Shown piece by piece: positions 52,307-59,720 of a stretch of 64,000 nt of DNA. Positions within the stretch are counted from its first letter, which is position 1. Each line of letters starts with the position of its first letter. The notes under the pieces were generated by a model. The model made no database searches. It saw only the letters and a list, made by a program, of their open reading frames with translations, and was not told where the DNA came from. Source of the DNA: Candidatus Poribacteria bacterium (GTDB lineage Bacteria; Poribacteria; WGA-4E; WGA-3G); the NCBI GenBank assembly GCA_028820845.1, contig JAPPII010000092.1, positions 150,131 through 214,130 on the forward strand, read 5' to 3'. The translations under genes and the position numbers were made by a program.

Positions 52307-54127
52307 ATGAACAAAGCAGCGGGGGAGATCCGCTCTATTCTCGCTACCGACTGTGGTAGCACAACGACAAAGGCAATTCTTATTGAGAAACGGGGTGCCG
52401 AATACCAACTCATCGTGCGAGGTGAGGCACCAACGACGGTTGAGGCACCCGTCGAAGATGTAACAGCAGGCGTTATTAACGCCATTACCGAAGTTGAGGA
52501 ACTTGCTGGACGCAAACTTCTCAATAACGGAAGCGTTCTGAAACCGCAGCGTGGCGACGAAGGCGTTGATATTTACATATCAACCAGCAGTGCCGGTGGT
52601 GGACTTCAGATGATGGTCGCAGGCGTTGTCCGCAATCTGACAGCAGAGAGTGCCGAGCGCGCTGCACTCGGTGCGGGTGCAATCGTCATGGATGTTATTG
52701 CCTCCAACGACAAACGTCTCCCTCACGAAAAGATTGAACGCATCCGACATCTCCGACCTGATATGCTGCTTTTGTCGGGCGGCATTGATGGTGGAACAAC
52801 TTCGCACGTCGTTGAATTGGCGGAGATTATCGCTGCGGCACGTCCCAGACCGCGATTGGGTATCGCTTATGAACTCCCTCTCATCTACGCTGGGAACATA
52901 GATGCACGTGAGTCCATTGAAGAACGCTTGCAAGATGTAATGGCACTGGAGATAGTGGATAACCTACGTCCGGTTTTAGAGCGTGAAAACCTCATGCCGA
53001 CGCGGCACAAGATACAGGAGCAATTCCTCGAACACGTCATGGCACACGCCCCCGGTTATCGGAAACTGATTGATTGGACGGATGCCCCGATTATGCCGAC
53101 CCCTGGAGCCGTGGGTGAGATTATTCAGACCGTCGCTGCACAACAAGATATTGCGGTCGTCGGGGTTGACATCGGCGGTGCGACGACCGATGTCTTTTCT
53201 GTTTTCAAGAATAAGGAGGCAGAATCAATCTTTAACCGAACCGTCAGTGCGAACCTCGGTATGAGTTACAGTGTCTCGAACGTCCTCGCTGAAACCGGAT
53301 TAGAAAACGTCCTCCGCTGGGTCCCGTTTGACATTGAGGTTGGGGATCTCCGAAACCGAGTTAAGAACAAGATGATTCGTCCGACGACAATTCCACAGAC
53401 GCTGCAGGAATTGATCCTCGAACAGGCGATCGCCCGCGAGGCACTCCGACTCGCTTTTGAACAGCACAAACAGCTCGCTGTCGAATTGCGAGGGGTCCAA
53501 CAACAACGCACAATTTCTGAAGCCTTCGATCAAGCCGAAAGCGGACAGACGCTCGTGAATATGCTCGATTTAGACATGCTTGTTGGCAGCGGTGGTGTCT
53601 TGTCACACGCACCGCGTCGGCAGCAAGCGATGCTCATGATAATAGACGCTTTTGAACCTGAAGGCATAACCCACCTCGCTGTTGACAGTATCTTCATGAT
53701 GCCGCAGCTTGGTGTGCTTGCACAAGTCAACCCAGAGGCTGCTACCCAAGTCTTTGAACGGGATTGTCTCATCCATTTAGGGACGTGTATCTCTCCTATC
53801 GGTATTGGCAATGCTGGTGAGGCGTGTCTCTCTATTGAACTCGATCTACCGGGCAGTCCGCCTGTTGTCGAGGACGTGCCGTACGGTGAACTCTGTCTCT
53901 ATCCGTTGGCATTGGGTGAAACGGCATCGGTGAAACTCCAACCGTCTCGGAAATTTGATCTTGGTGCGGGGCGCGGCACCGCCATTGAAGCAGAGGTAAT
54001 GGGCGGTGTTGTCGGATTGGTTATTGATACCCGCGGCAGGCCGCTCGAAATTCCGACGGATTCCGCAGATCGTGTCACACAACTTACGAAGTGGCAGGCT
54101 GCGTTGGAAGCCTATCCATCAGGTTGA
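52307..54127 (+). CDS. MutL/GlmL-family ATPase (mutase accessory protein)
   Basis: A 606-residue ASKHA-fold ATPase. The first phosphate loop is ILATDCGSTTTKAILIEK; DIYISTSSAGGGLQMMVAG and MLLLSGGIDGGTTSHVVE are family segments; the second phosphate loop is VVGVDIGGATTDVFSVF. In clostridia the relative lies between the two subunits of glutamate mutase and is thought to help maintain the B12 enzyme. No mutase gene is in the window, so its partner here is unknown. Confidence 0.88.
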   Translation: MNKAAGEIRSILATDCGSTTTKAILIEKRGAEYQLIVRGEAPTTVEAPVEDVTAGVINAITEVEELAGRKLLNNGSVLKPQRGDEGVDIYISTSSAGGGLQMMVAGVVRNLTAESAERAALGAGAIVMDVIASNDKRLPHEKIERIRHLRPDMLLLSGGIDGGTTSHVVELAEIIAAARPRPRLGIAYELPLIYAGNIDARESIEERLQDVMALEIVDNLRPVLERENLMPTRHKIQEQFLEHVMAHAPGYRKLIDWTDAPIMPTPGAVGEIIQTVAAQQDIAVVGVDIGGATTDVFSVFKNKEAESIFNRTVSANLGMSYSVSNVLAETGLENVLRWVPFDIEVGDLRNRVKNKMIRPTTIPQTLQELILEQAIAREALRLAFEQHKQLAVELRGVQQQRTISEAFDQAESGQTLVNMLDLDMLVGSGGVLSHAPRRQQAMLMIIDAFEPEGITHLAVDSIFMMPQLGVLAQVNPEAATQVFERDCLIHLGTCISPIGIGNAGEACLSIELDLPGSPPVVEDVPYGELCLYPLALGETASVKLQPSRKFDLGAGRGTAIEAEVMGGVVGLVIDTRGRPLEIPTDSADRVTQLTKWQAALEAYPSG

Positions 54128-54145
54128 ATTGATTAATTTATTTTC

Positions 54146-54174
54146 TTGACAAATTTTTGTTAAAAATTTAGAAT
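54146..54174 (+). promoter_or_regulatory. Sigma-70 promoter of the first secreted paralogue
   Basis: TTGACA (54146-54151), 17 bases, TAGAAT (54169-54174). The gene starts about 130 bases further on. The same boxes with the same spacing lie at 57853-57881 upstream of the third paralogue. The leader holds two hairpins: GTGAATCT/AGATTCAC (54203-54230) and GTAGGT/ACCTAC (54251-54269). Confidence 0.65.
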
Positions 54175-54306
54175 ATCGCTAACAAATTGTGTAAATTCCC
54201 TCGTGAATCTGAATGACGTTCAAGATTCACCTAACTTTTTGGTGAGACATGTAGGTTTTCGAGACCTACTGTTAAGTTTATGATAACTCTAAGGAGATAA
54301 ACTTCA

Positions 54307-55137
54307 ATGCAGAAATCTTATCACCTTATGCTCGCCGTTGTGATTCTTTTCGCGCTGGCTATGAGCATATCACACCTCGCATTCGCGCAGAAAGTCAACC
54401 TTAAAGACGGGCCCATACCTGAGAAAGATTGGATGGTGAATCCCGGTGAGGCACCATTGAACGAAAGCCATGCCGACAACAAGAATTGGATCGAGAAATG
54501 GTACGGTCCCGATGGCAATTACGAAAACAACAATGGGTTCGCGGCTTCGGCACCTAAAGACCTTATTGATGAAGGCACCAACGGCAAACTGACACAGGTT
54601 TCACTTTCAACGATTGAAGGTTTGAAGTTGACGCAGACTGTTGATATCGGATGGAAGGGTGCTAACGGGGGTGCACGCGGCTGGACTGTCTTTGAGATCG
54701 ATCCAGCGGATGCACACCACATGAACCGCGACGGTCCCGCCGATAACATGGATATGTATGCGATCTGTGTTATTGACGCGCCAGAGGACATGAAAGCCGT
54801 GATGTCCCCCGCACACGATGACCACGCACAGATCTGGATTAACGGTGAAAAGTGGTACAACAACTCCGCATGGACGGGTGCCGCACAGGAAGTCGATTTT
54901 AATATTGAAGTTGACTTGGTGAAAGGCGCGAATATCGTCTTGTACCGGTGTGGTGAATCCGGCGGACACGCCTATATGAACCTCCACTTTGACGACAAGA
55001 CCCACGATGTCGCCGATTTCTATCCCGACAAGTCAGACGACCAAGCGAGTTTCTTCAGGGAAATTCAGGGGGTCTTAGATGTTGAGGCTGCTGGTAAGTT
55101 AACGACGACATGGGCGGATATTAAACGGACTAACTAA
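54307..55137 (+). CDS. Secreted protein of unknown function, paralogue 1 of 3
   Basis: A 276-residue exported protein. The signal peptide is LAVVILFALAMSISHLAFAQ. The mature part has a WYGPDGNYENNNGFAASAP segment, a beta-rich middle, then HDDHAQIWINGEKWYNN and VLYRCGESGGHAYMNLHF, which look like a carbohydrate- or ligand-binding beta-sandwich. The C-terminus is AAGKLTTTWADIKRTN, shared with three other secreted proteins nearby. AAGGAG precedes the ATG. The family is not recognised; the whole protein is similar to those at 56987 and 58014. Likely cell-surface or extracellular. Confidence 0.75.
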   Translation: MQKSYHLMLAVVILFALAMSISHLAFAQKVNLKDGPIPEKDWMVNPGEAPLNESHADNKNWIEKWYGPDGNYENNNGFAASAPKDLIDEGTNGKLTQVSLSTIEGLKLTQTVDIGWKGANGGARGWTVFEIDPADAHHMNRDGPADNMDMYAICVIDAPEDMKAVMSPAHDDHAQIWINGEKWYNNSAWTGAAQEVDFNIEVDLVKGANIVLYRCGESGGHAYMNLHFDDKTHDVADFYPDKSDDQASFFREIQGVLDVEAAGKLTTTWADIKRTN

Positions 55138-55146
55138 AACAATAAA

Positions 55147-55182
55147 AGTCCCTGTCTCTCCTTTGAGGTAGGGGCTTTTTTT
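55147..55182 (+). terminator. Intrinsic terminator behind paralogue 1
   Basis: AGTCCCTGTCTC (55147-55158) pairs with GAGGTAGGGGCT (55165-55176), with two non-canonical pairs, followed by a run of seven T. Confidence 0.8.
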
Positions 55183-55201
55183 GCCCTATTTTCTTCTTTT
55201 T

Positions 55202-55322
55202 AGGACTTACGCATGCTGCTCTTTTGTAGCACAAACTTCCCAGTTTGTGGCACGAGAACACTGTGTTTTCCGAAAATTCGCATTAAACAGAACGGGCTGC
55301 AGTCAAAATTGCGTAAGTCCTG
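55202..55322. mobile_element. MITE-like element of 121 bp with AGGACTTACGCA ends
   Basis: AGGACTTACGCA (55202-55213) and TGCGTAAGTCCT (55311-55322) are perfect 12-bp inverted repeats. Inside, near the left end, is a CACAAACT/AGTTTGTG hairpin (55230-55249). A left-end copy, AGGACTTACACA followed by the beginning of such a hairpin, lies at 63490-63534. No coding capacity, so it would need a transposase in trans. Confidence 0.75.
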
Positions 55323-55400
55323 CTTTTTTCAAATTATGCACCTTTTCCACCTTAAAATTGTCTCTTTAAAGAATAGCAGTGATTCTCTTTCTAAATGCTT

Positions 55401-55505
55401 TTATAGTAAATTCCAAAAATAAATGCACACTTCCAACCAGCGGTAGGTGCGGTTTCCTAACCGCACTGATGCTGAGTGTATAAGTAATTACAGAATCTAC
55501 TATAA
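55401..55505. mobile_element. MITE-like element of 105 bp, second copy of the 49220 family
   Basis: Left end TTATAGTAAATTC (55401-55413) and right end GAATCTACTATAA (55493-55505) are inverted repeats with one mismatch. AAAAATAAATG near the left end and the GGTGCGGTT-type hairpin (loop TCCT) in the middle match the copy at 49220-49325. Confidence 0.8.
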
Positions 55506-55579
55506 TAGTGGAGGGCACACGGCTTGTGCTTACTACATTATATACTAATAGTGGAGGGCACACGGCTTATGCCTACTAC
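55504..55579. repeat. Two 33-bp direct repeats upstream of the Kelch gene
   Basis: Copies at 55504-55536 and 55547-55579 differ at two positions. Each starts AATAGTGGAGGGCACACGG and contains a short palindrome (GCACA-CGGCT-TGTGC in copy 1). The first overlaps the end of the MITE-like element by two bases. The second is 17 bases before the Kelch start. Confidence 0.7.
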
Positions 55580-55596
55580 CTTCTAAGGAGGACAAG

Positions 55597-56697
55597 ATGT
55601 TCGCAAAATACAGGTATTTGCCATCGGTTTTAGTGCTGCTATGTGTTGCGATTTTCGCCAATGTGGCTGACGGGTGGCAAAAGGTATCTAAATTGCCGAC
55701 GTTGAGATTTGCAAAAGCGACACCTGTTGTTGACGATCAAATTTACCTCATCGGCGGTATCAATCTGGATGAGAATTTAGGGGGTAGCGCGCCTCCGCTT
55801 GCAAGAGTGGATGTCTACGACGCGCTGACAAACACATGGCACACGGCTGCCGATATGCTGACCCCTCGGATAGGCGCGCGAGCTGCCGTTTTTTCTACCG
55901 ACATCTATGTATTTGGTGGATACACCCGGATGGCACTTCGCAATGAGTTGCGCAAAAAAATTGTTTACACAAAAACCGTTGAAGTGTATGACACGCGAAC
56001 CGACACGTGGATCAAGAAACGGGATATGCCGACGCTCCGTAGGAGCTTCGGGACTGCTGTTGTGGATGGGAAAATATACATCATCGGTGGCAGCGTTCAC
56101 AACAAACAACTCGGTAAACAGGTGTCGACAGGTCTCGTTGAGGTTTACGATCCGTTGACGAATAGATGGGAACAGCGCGCCGATATGCCAACAAAACGCG
56201 GCTACATTGATGTGGCTGTCGTTGATGACAAAATCTATGTGATTGGCGGATTCATTTTGTTAGAACAGGGGTTAGGTCTTCGTGTTGATCGGTTCTCCAG
56301 ACGGATTGAGGAATATAACCCGAAAACGAACACTTGGCGGAGACTTCCTGATATACCGACCTTCAAATATGATTTTTCAACCGTTGTTGTAGATCGTGAA
56401 ATTTACACAATTGGTGGCTATGATCTGGACAATCATGACGCGTATCTTGACCTTGTAGAGGTTTATCATCCGGCAGCCAATAGATGGCGGCCATCGCTAC
56501 CTATGCTCACACCAAAAGTGACGGTAGCGGCAGTTGCTAACGGTACAATCTACCTCCTTGGCGGTAGGGGGGATGGACCTAAGGGAAGAAACGAATTTTC
56601 GCCAGGGGTTGAGGCGTATGACACGGGTTTTCGGGCGATTGACGTAAAAGGTAAACTTTCCACCCGCTGGGGTACGCTCAAAAAACCCAACGAATGA
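55597..56697 (+). CDS. Secreted six-Kelch beta-propeller protein
   Basis: A 366-residue exported protein. The signal peptide is VLVLLCVAIFANVADG. Six Kelch motifs are visible by their GG doublets: IYLIGGINL, IYVFGGYTR, IYIIGGSVH, IYVIGGFIL, IYTIGGYDL and IYLLGGRGD, each followed by a V-E-x-Y-D/H-P and W segment. They should make a complete six-bladed propeller that binds protein or sugar. After it comes DVKGKLSTRWGTLKKPNE, a tail very like that of the three secreted paralogues. AAGGAGG precedes the ATG. Confidence 0.88.
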   Translation: MFAKYRYLPSVLVLLCVAIFANVADGWQKVSKLPTLRFAKATPVVDDQIYLIGGINLDENLGGSAPPLARVDVYDALTNTWHTAADMLTPRIGARAAVFSTDIYVFGGYTRMALRNELRKKIVYTKTVEVYDTRTDTWIKKRDMPTLRRSFGTAVVDGKIYIIGGSVHNKQLGKQVSTGLVEVYDPLTNRWEQRADMPTKRGYIDVAVVDDKIYVIGGFILLEQGLGLRVDRFSRRIEEYNPKTNTWRRLPDIPTFKYDFSTVVVDREIYTIGGYDLDNHDAYLDLVEVYHPAANRWRPSLPMLTPKVTVAAVANGTIYLLGGRGDGPKGRNEFSPGVEAYDTGFRAIDVKGKLSTRWGTLKKPNE

Positions 56698-56710
56698 CCC
56701 TGAAATTAAC

Positions 56711-56739
56711 TTGACAAACGCATTTTGATTTGGTATCAT
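56711..56739 (+). promoter_or_regulatory. Likely promoter of secreted paralogue 2
   Basis: TTGACA (56711-56716), 17 bases, TATCAT (56734-56739). The leader to the start at 56987 is about 245 bases and includes an ACAATCT-ATT-AGATTGT hairpin (56793-56809), related to the short palindrome family. Confidence 0.5.
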
Positions 56740-56986
56740 ATTAATAGAGCGTGTTCGTAACAGAAGGCGCGCGATAGAACCCTCCCGATAGTACAATCTA
56801 TTAGATTGTCCTCTTTATATCGCATGGTTTCATCTATACGTTTGGTATCCCGCAAACAAACAGTTTGTTGTACTAACGCGCCGTGAATAGTGAACCGTTC
56901 GCACTTGATTAGATTTCTACCAAATTGGCAGGTTTCTGAAATCTGTCGTTAAGTTTTGAATTGTTAATAAGGAAGGACACTTACGA

Positions 56987-57817
56987 ATGAAAATGTTTTA
57001 CCAGTTTACACTCACAACAGCAATCGTATTTGCTTTGATTGTGAGTATTTCTCACCTTGCATTTGCACAGAAAGTTAACATTGACGACGGTCCCATCCCT
57101 GAAAAAGATTGGTTGGCAAACCCTAAAGTCGCTGCACTGAACGAAGATCATTCAGCGGAAAAGACATGGATCTCCAAGTGGTACGGGCCCGATGGCAACT
57201 ACGAGAACAATGGCGGGTTCGCGGCTTCCGCACCCAAAGACCTCATCGATGAAGCTACTAACGGCAAGTTGGATCAAGTGAAACTTTCGACTGCAGCCGG
57301 TCTGAAACTGACGCAGACCGTTGATATCAACTGGAAAAAGGCGAATGGCGGTCCCCGTGAATGGACTGTCTTTGAATTGAATCCGGCGGATGGCAACCAC
57401 ATGAACAGAGGCGGTCCCGCTGACAATATTGATACTTATGGGATTGTCGTTGTTAAAGCACCTAAGGCCATGAAGGCTGTTATGTCGCCAGCGCACGATG
57501 ACTACGCGCAAATCTGGATTAACGGCGAAAAGTGGTACAACAACTCCGCATGGACGGGTGCCGCGCTCCAAGTTGATTACAACATTGAAGTTCAATTACA
57601 AAAAGGCGGAAACGTGGTCCTCTATCGGTGTGGTGAATCGGGAGGGTCTGCCTATATGAACCTCCACTTTGACGATGAAACCCATAAGGTTTGCGACATC
57701 TATCCCGATAAGTCGAATGACCAGAAGAGTTTCTTCAGCGAAGTCTCGGGGGCATTGTCTGTTGAACCGACAGATAAATTGACGACTACGTGGGCGGACA
57801 TCAAGCGCAGTAACTAA
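56987..57817 (+). CDS. Secreted protein of unknown function, paralogue 2 of 3
   Basis: A 276-residue exported protein of the same length as paralogue 1 and very similar throughout: signal peptide ending HLAFAQ, WYGPDGNYENNGGFAASAP, HDDYAQIWINGEKWYNN, VLYRCGESGGSAYMNLHF and the tail TDKLTTTWADIKRSN. AAGGAAGG precedes the ATG. Its closeness to paralogue 1, with the Kelch gene in between, suggests a recent duplication. Function not known. Confidence 0.75.
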   Translation: MKMFYQFTLTTAIVFALIVSISHLAFAQKVNIDDGPIPEKDWLANPKVAALNEDHSAEKTWISKWYGPDGNYENNGGFAASAPKDLIDEATNGKLDQVKLSTAAGLKLTQTVDINWKKANGGPREWTVFELNPADGNHMNRGGPADNIDTYGIVVVKAPKAMKAVMSPAHDDYAQIWINGEKWYNNSAWTGAALQVDYNIEVQLQKGGNVVLYRCGESGGSAYMNLHFDDETHKVCDIYPDKSNDQKSFFSEVSGALSVEPTDKLTTTWADIKRSN

Positions 57818-57852
57818 GACCCTCTATTTTGTTTGAATCAATTTTAATTTTC

Positions 57853-57881
57853 TTGACAAATTTCCGTCAAGATGTTAGAAT
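57853..57881 (+). promoter_or_regulatory. Sigma-70 promoter of secreted paralogue 3
   Basis: TTGACA (57853-57858), 17 bases, TAGAAT (57876-57881), nearly identical to the promoter at 54146. The leader is about 132 bases, also like paralogue 1, though its sequence differs. Confidence 0.65.
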
Positions 57882-58013
57882 AAATTAGATTGTAATTGTT
57901 GAACGCGTTTAAGCGTTTTAAAAACTGTCAAAGAAACTTAGGGAGCCTATAATAACGCGACCTAATTACTTTCAACTTTTAATTAACCTACAAAAAGGAT
58001 ATAGTACTTAGCA

Positions 58014-58847
58014 ATGAGAAGATTAAATACTTTTACCCTCGCAATTGCGATTATTTTCGCCTTGAGTATGAGTTTCTCTCACTTCGCATTCTCGCAGGCG
58101 AACCTAATCGAAGGTGGTCCTCTGGCGGAAGATATGCTCTTAGAAGATCCAGATCCCAACACTGATGCTCTCAGAGAAGATCGCAGTGGTGTAGATTCTT
58201 GGCTTAGTGTATGGTATGGACCCGACGGGAATTACGAAGAAAACGGCGGGTTCGCAGCTTCTGCCCCCATCGATCTTATAGCAGAAGGTACCGGTGGTGC
58301 ACTCGACCAAGTCTCGCTTTCGACAATTGATGGCTTGCTTATGACAGCAGACATCGATGTGGAATGGGGCGATGACCACGGCGGCACCCGCGGCTGGACT
58401 GTCTTTGAATTGGATCCTGTGGACAACAACCACATGAATAGAGACGGCCCCGCTGATAACGTTGATACTTATGTTATTACAGTCATTGATTCACCGAGCG
58501 ACATGACCTCTGTTATGTCCCCGGCGCACGATGACTACGCACAGATCTGGATTAATGGCGAAAAATGGTACAACAACTCCAGATGGACAGGTGCACCCCT
58601 AACGATTCTTCACGACGTTGAAGTTGAGTTACAAAAGGGTCTGAACGTTCTGCTTTATCGGTGTGGTGAATCCGGCGGTTCTGCATATCTCAACTTGCAC
58701 TTTGACGATGTAACGAACGATGCTGTTACGTTCTATCCCGACGCTGGAATGGACAAGCAGGGCTTACTTGATTTCGTGGCTTCGTCTGTTGATGTTGAAG
58801 CCAAGGGTAAGTTGGCAACGACCTGGGCAGACATCAAACGCAAATAG
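58014..58847 (+). CDS. Secreted protein of unknown function, paralogue 3 of 3
   Basis: A 277-residue exported protein, more diverged than the other two. The signal peptide ends HFAFSQ. WYGPDGNYEENGGFAASAP, HDDYAQIWINGEKWYNN, VLLYRCGESGGSAYLNLHF and the tail AKGKLATTWADIKRK are kept. Differences are mainly in the first 60 mature residues and the loop before the tail. AAAAAGGA precedes the ATG. A strong terminator follows. Confidence 0.75.
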   Translation: MRRLNTFTLAIAIIFALSMSFSHFAFSQANLIEGGPLAEDMLLEDPDPNTDALREDRSGVDSWLSVWYGPDGNYEENGGFAASAPIDLIAEGTGGALDQVSLSTIDGLLMTADIDVEWGDDHGGTRGWTVFELDPVDNNHMNRDGPADNVDTYVITVIDSPSDMTSVMSPAHDDYAQIWINGEKWYNNSRWTGAPLTILHDVEVELQKGLNVLLYRCGESGGSAYLNLHFDDVTNDAVTFYPDAGMDKQGLLDFVASSVDVEAKGKLATTWADIKRK

Positions 58848-58889
58848 TTAGCTTGGTATTTTTTTGGAGTGCTGTGTAAGTGCTCCCAT

Positions 58890-58939
58890 ATATGGCGAAT
58901 TATTGTACGACTGTGTACGGTAATTCGCCATATTTTTTT
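58890..58939 (+). terminator. Intrinsic terminator behind paralogue 3
   Basis: ATATGGCGAATTA (58890-58902) pairs exactly with TAATTCGCCATAT (58921-58933), followed by seven T. The loop is 18 bases. Confidence 0.85.
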
Positions 58940-59001
58940 CCGTGTATTACCATGATGGAACTTGTTCAGGATACTGCCTCCGGCACCATCAAAAGAATTC
59001 A

Positions 59002-59030
59002 TTGACAAACGCAAATCAACACGTTAAAAT
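59002..59030 (+). promoter_or_regulatory. Promoter of the BatC/BatD-like operon
   Basis: TTGACA (59002-59007), 17 bases, TAAAAT (59025-59030), about 60 bases before the chosen start codon at 59091. Confidence 0.6.
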
Positions 59031-59090
59031 ATTTCTGTATGATCAACGGGTTCAACGGATTTATTGATAGCAACGACGGGAAACTGTATC

Positions 59091-59720
59091 ATGCGAAACT
59101 GGTCCCGAATCTGCGTTTTTATTGCACTTTCCACTGCGCTTATCGGATGGGTGAACGGTTGGAAACAGGTGCTGAAAGCGGGGAATGAAGCATACACACT
59201 TGGGAACTATAACGCTGCACACGCTGCCTTTCAACAGGCGACCCTTGAAAATGTGGACACGCCGGTTGCGCCGTATAACCTCGGCACCGCGCTGTATAAA
59301 AAAGGTAGATTTAACGAGGCGACCCTCGCATTTCAGGAATCGTTATCTAAACACAGTGGGCAAACTGATGAACTTCCGGATCTCGCAGCGATCCATTACA
59401 ACTTGGGGAACACCCAATTTAAGAGTGGCGACCTCGGACGTGCCATTGAATCTTACAAACACGCGCTCCGCTTAGATCCGCAAGATGTCGATGCACAACA
59501 CAATCTCGCATTGGCACAACAGCTCCTGAGACAGCAGTCAAACTTCGCGCAGCAACAAGAGCCGAAAAAAGACGCTGCACCGCAGACCGAGATGAAACAC
59601 ATCGGTAAGGCAGAAACAGTCCGCCTCTTGGAACGTTTAAGTAAGAATGAGAATCGGATACGACAAAAGTTATTACAAGAACAACGCAAAAGTGGACTTC
59701 GGCGGGAAAAGGATTGGTAA
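59091..59720 (+). CDS. TPR protein, BatC/BatE-like
   Basis: A 209-residue exported protein. I chose the ATG at 59091 because the signal peptide (ICVFIALSTALIGWVNG) starts there; a TTG 27 bases upstream is in frame. Tetratricopeptide repeats follow: LKAGNEAYTLGNYNAAHAAFQ, APYNLGTALYKKGRFNEATLAF and IHYNLGNTQFKSGDLGRAIESY with KHALRLDPQDVDAQHNLA. The C-terminus is charged. A TPR protein in front of a BatD-like gene is the usual aerotolerance (Bat) arrangement; BatA/BatB are not here. Confidence 0.8.
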   Translation: MRNWSRICVFIALSTALIGWVNGWKQVLKAGNEAYTLGNYNAAHAAFQQATLENVDTPVAPYNLGTALYKKGRFNEATLAFQESLSKHSGQTDELPDLAAIHYNLGNTQFKSGDLGRAIESYKHALRLDPQDVDAQHNLALAQQLLRQQSNFAQQQEPKKDAAPQTEMKHIGKAETVRLLERLSKNENRIRQKLLQEQRKSGLRREKDW

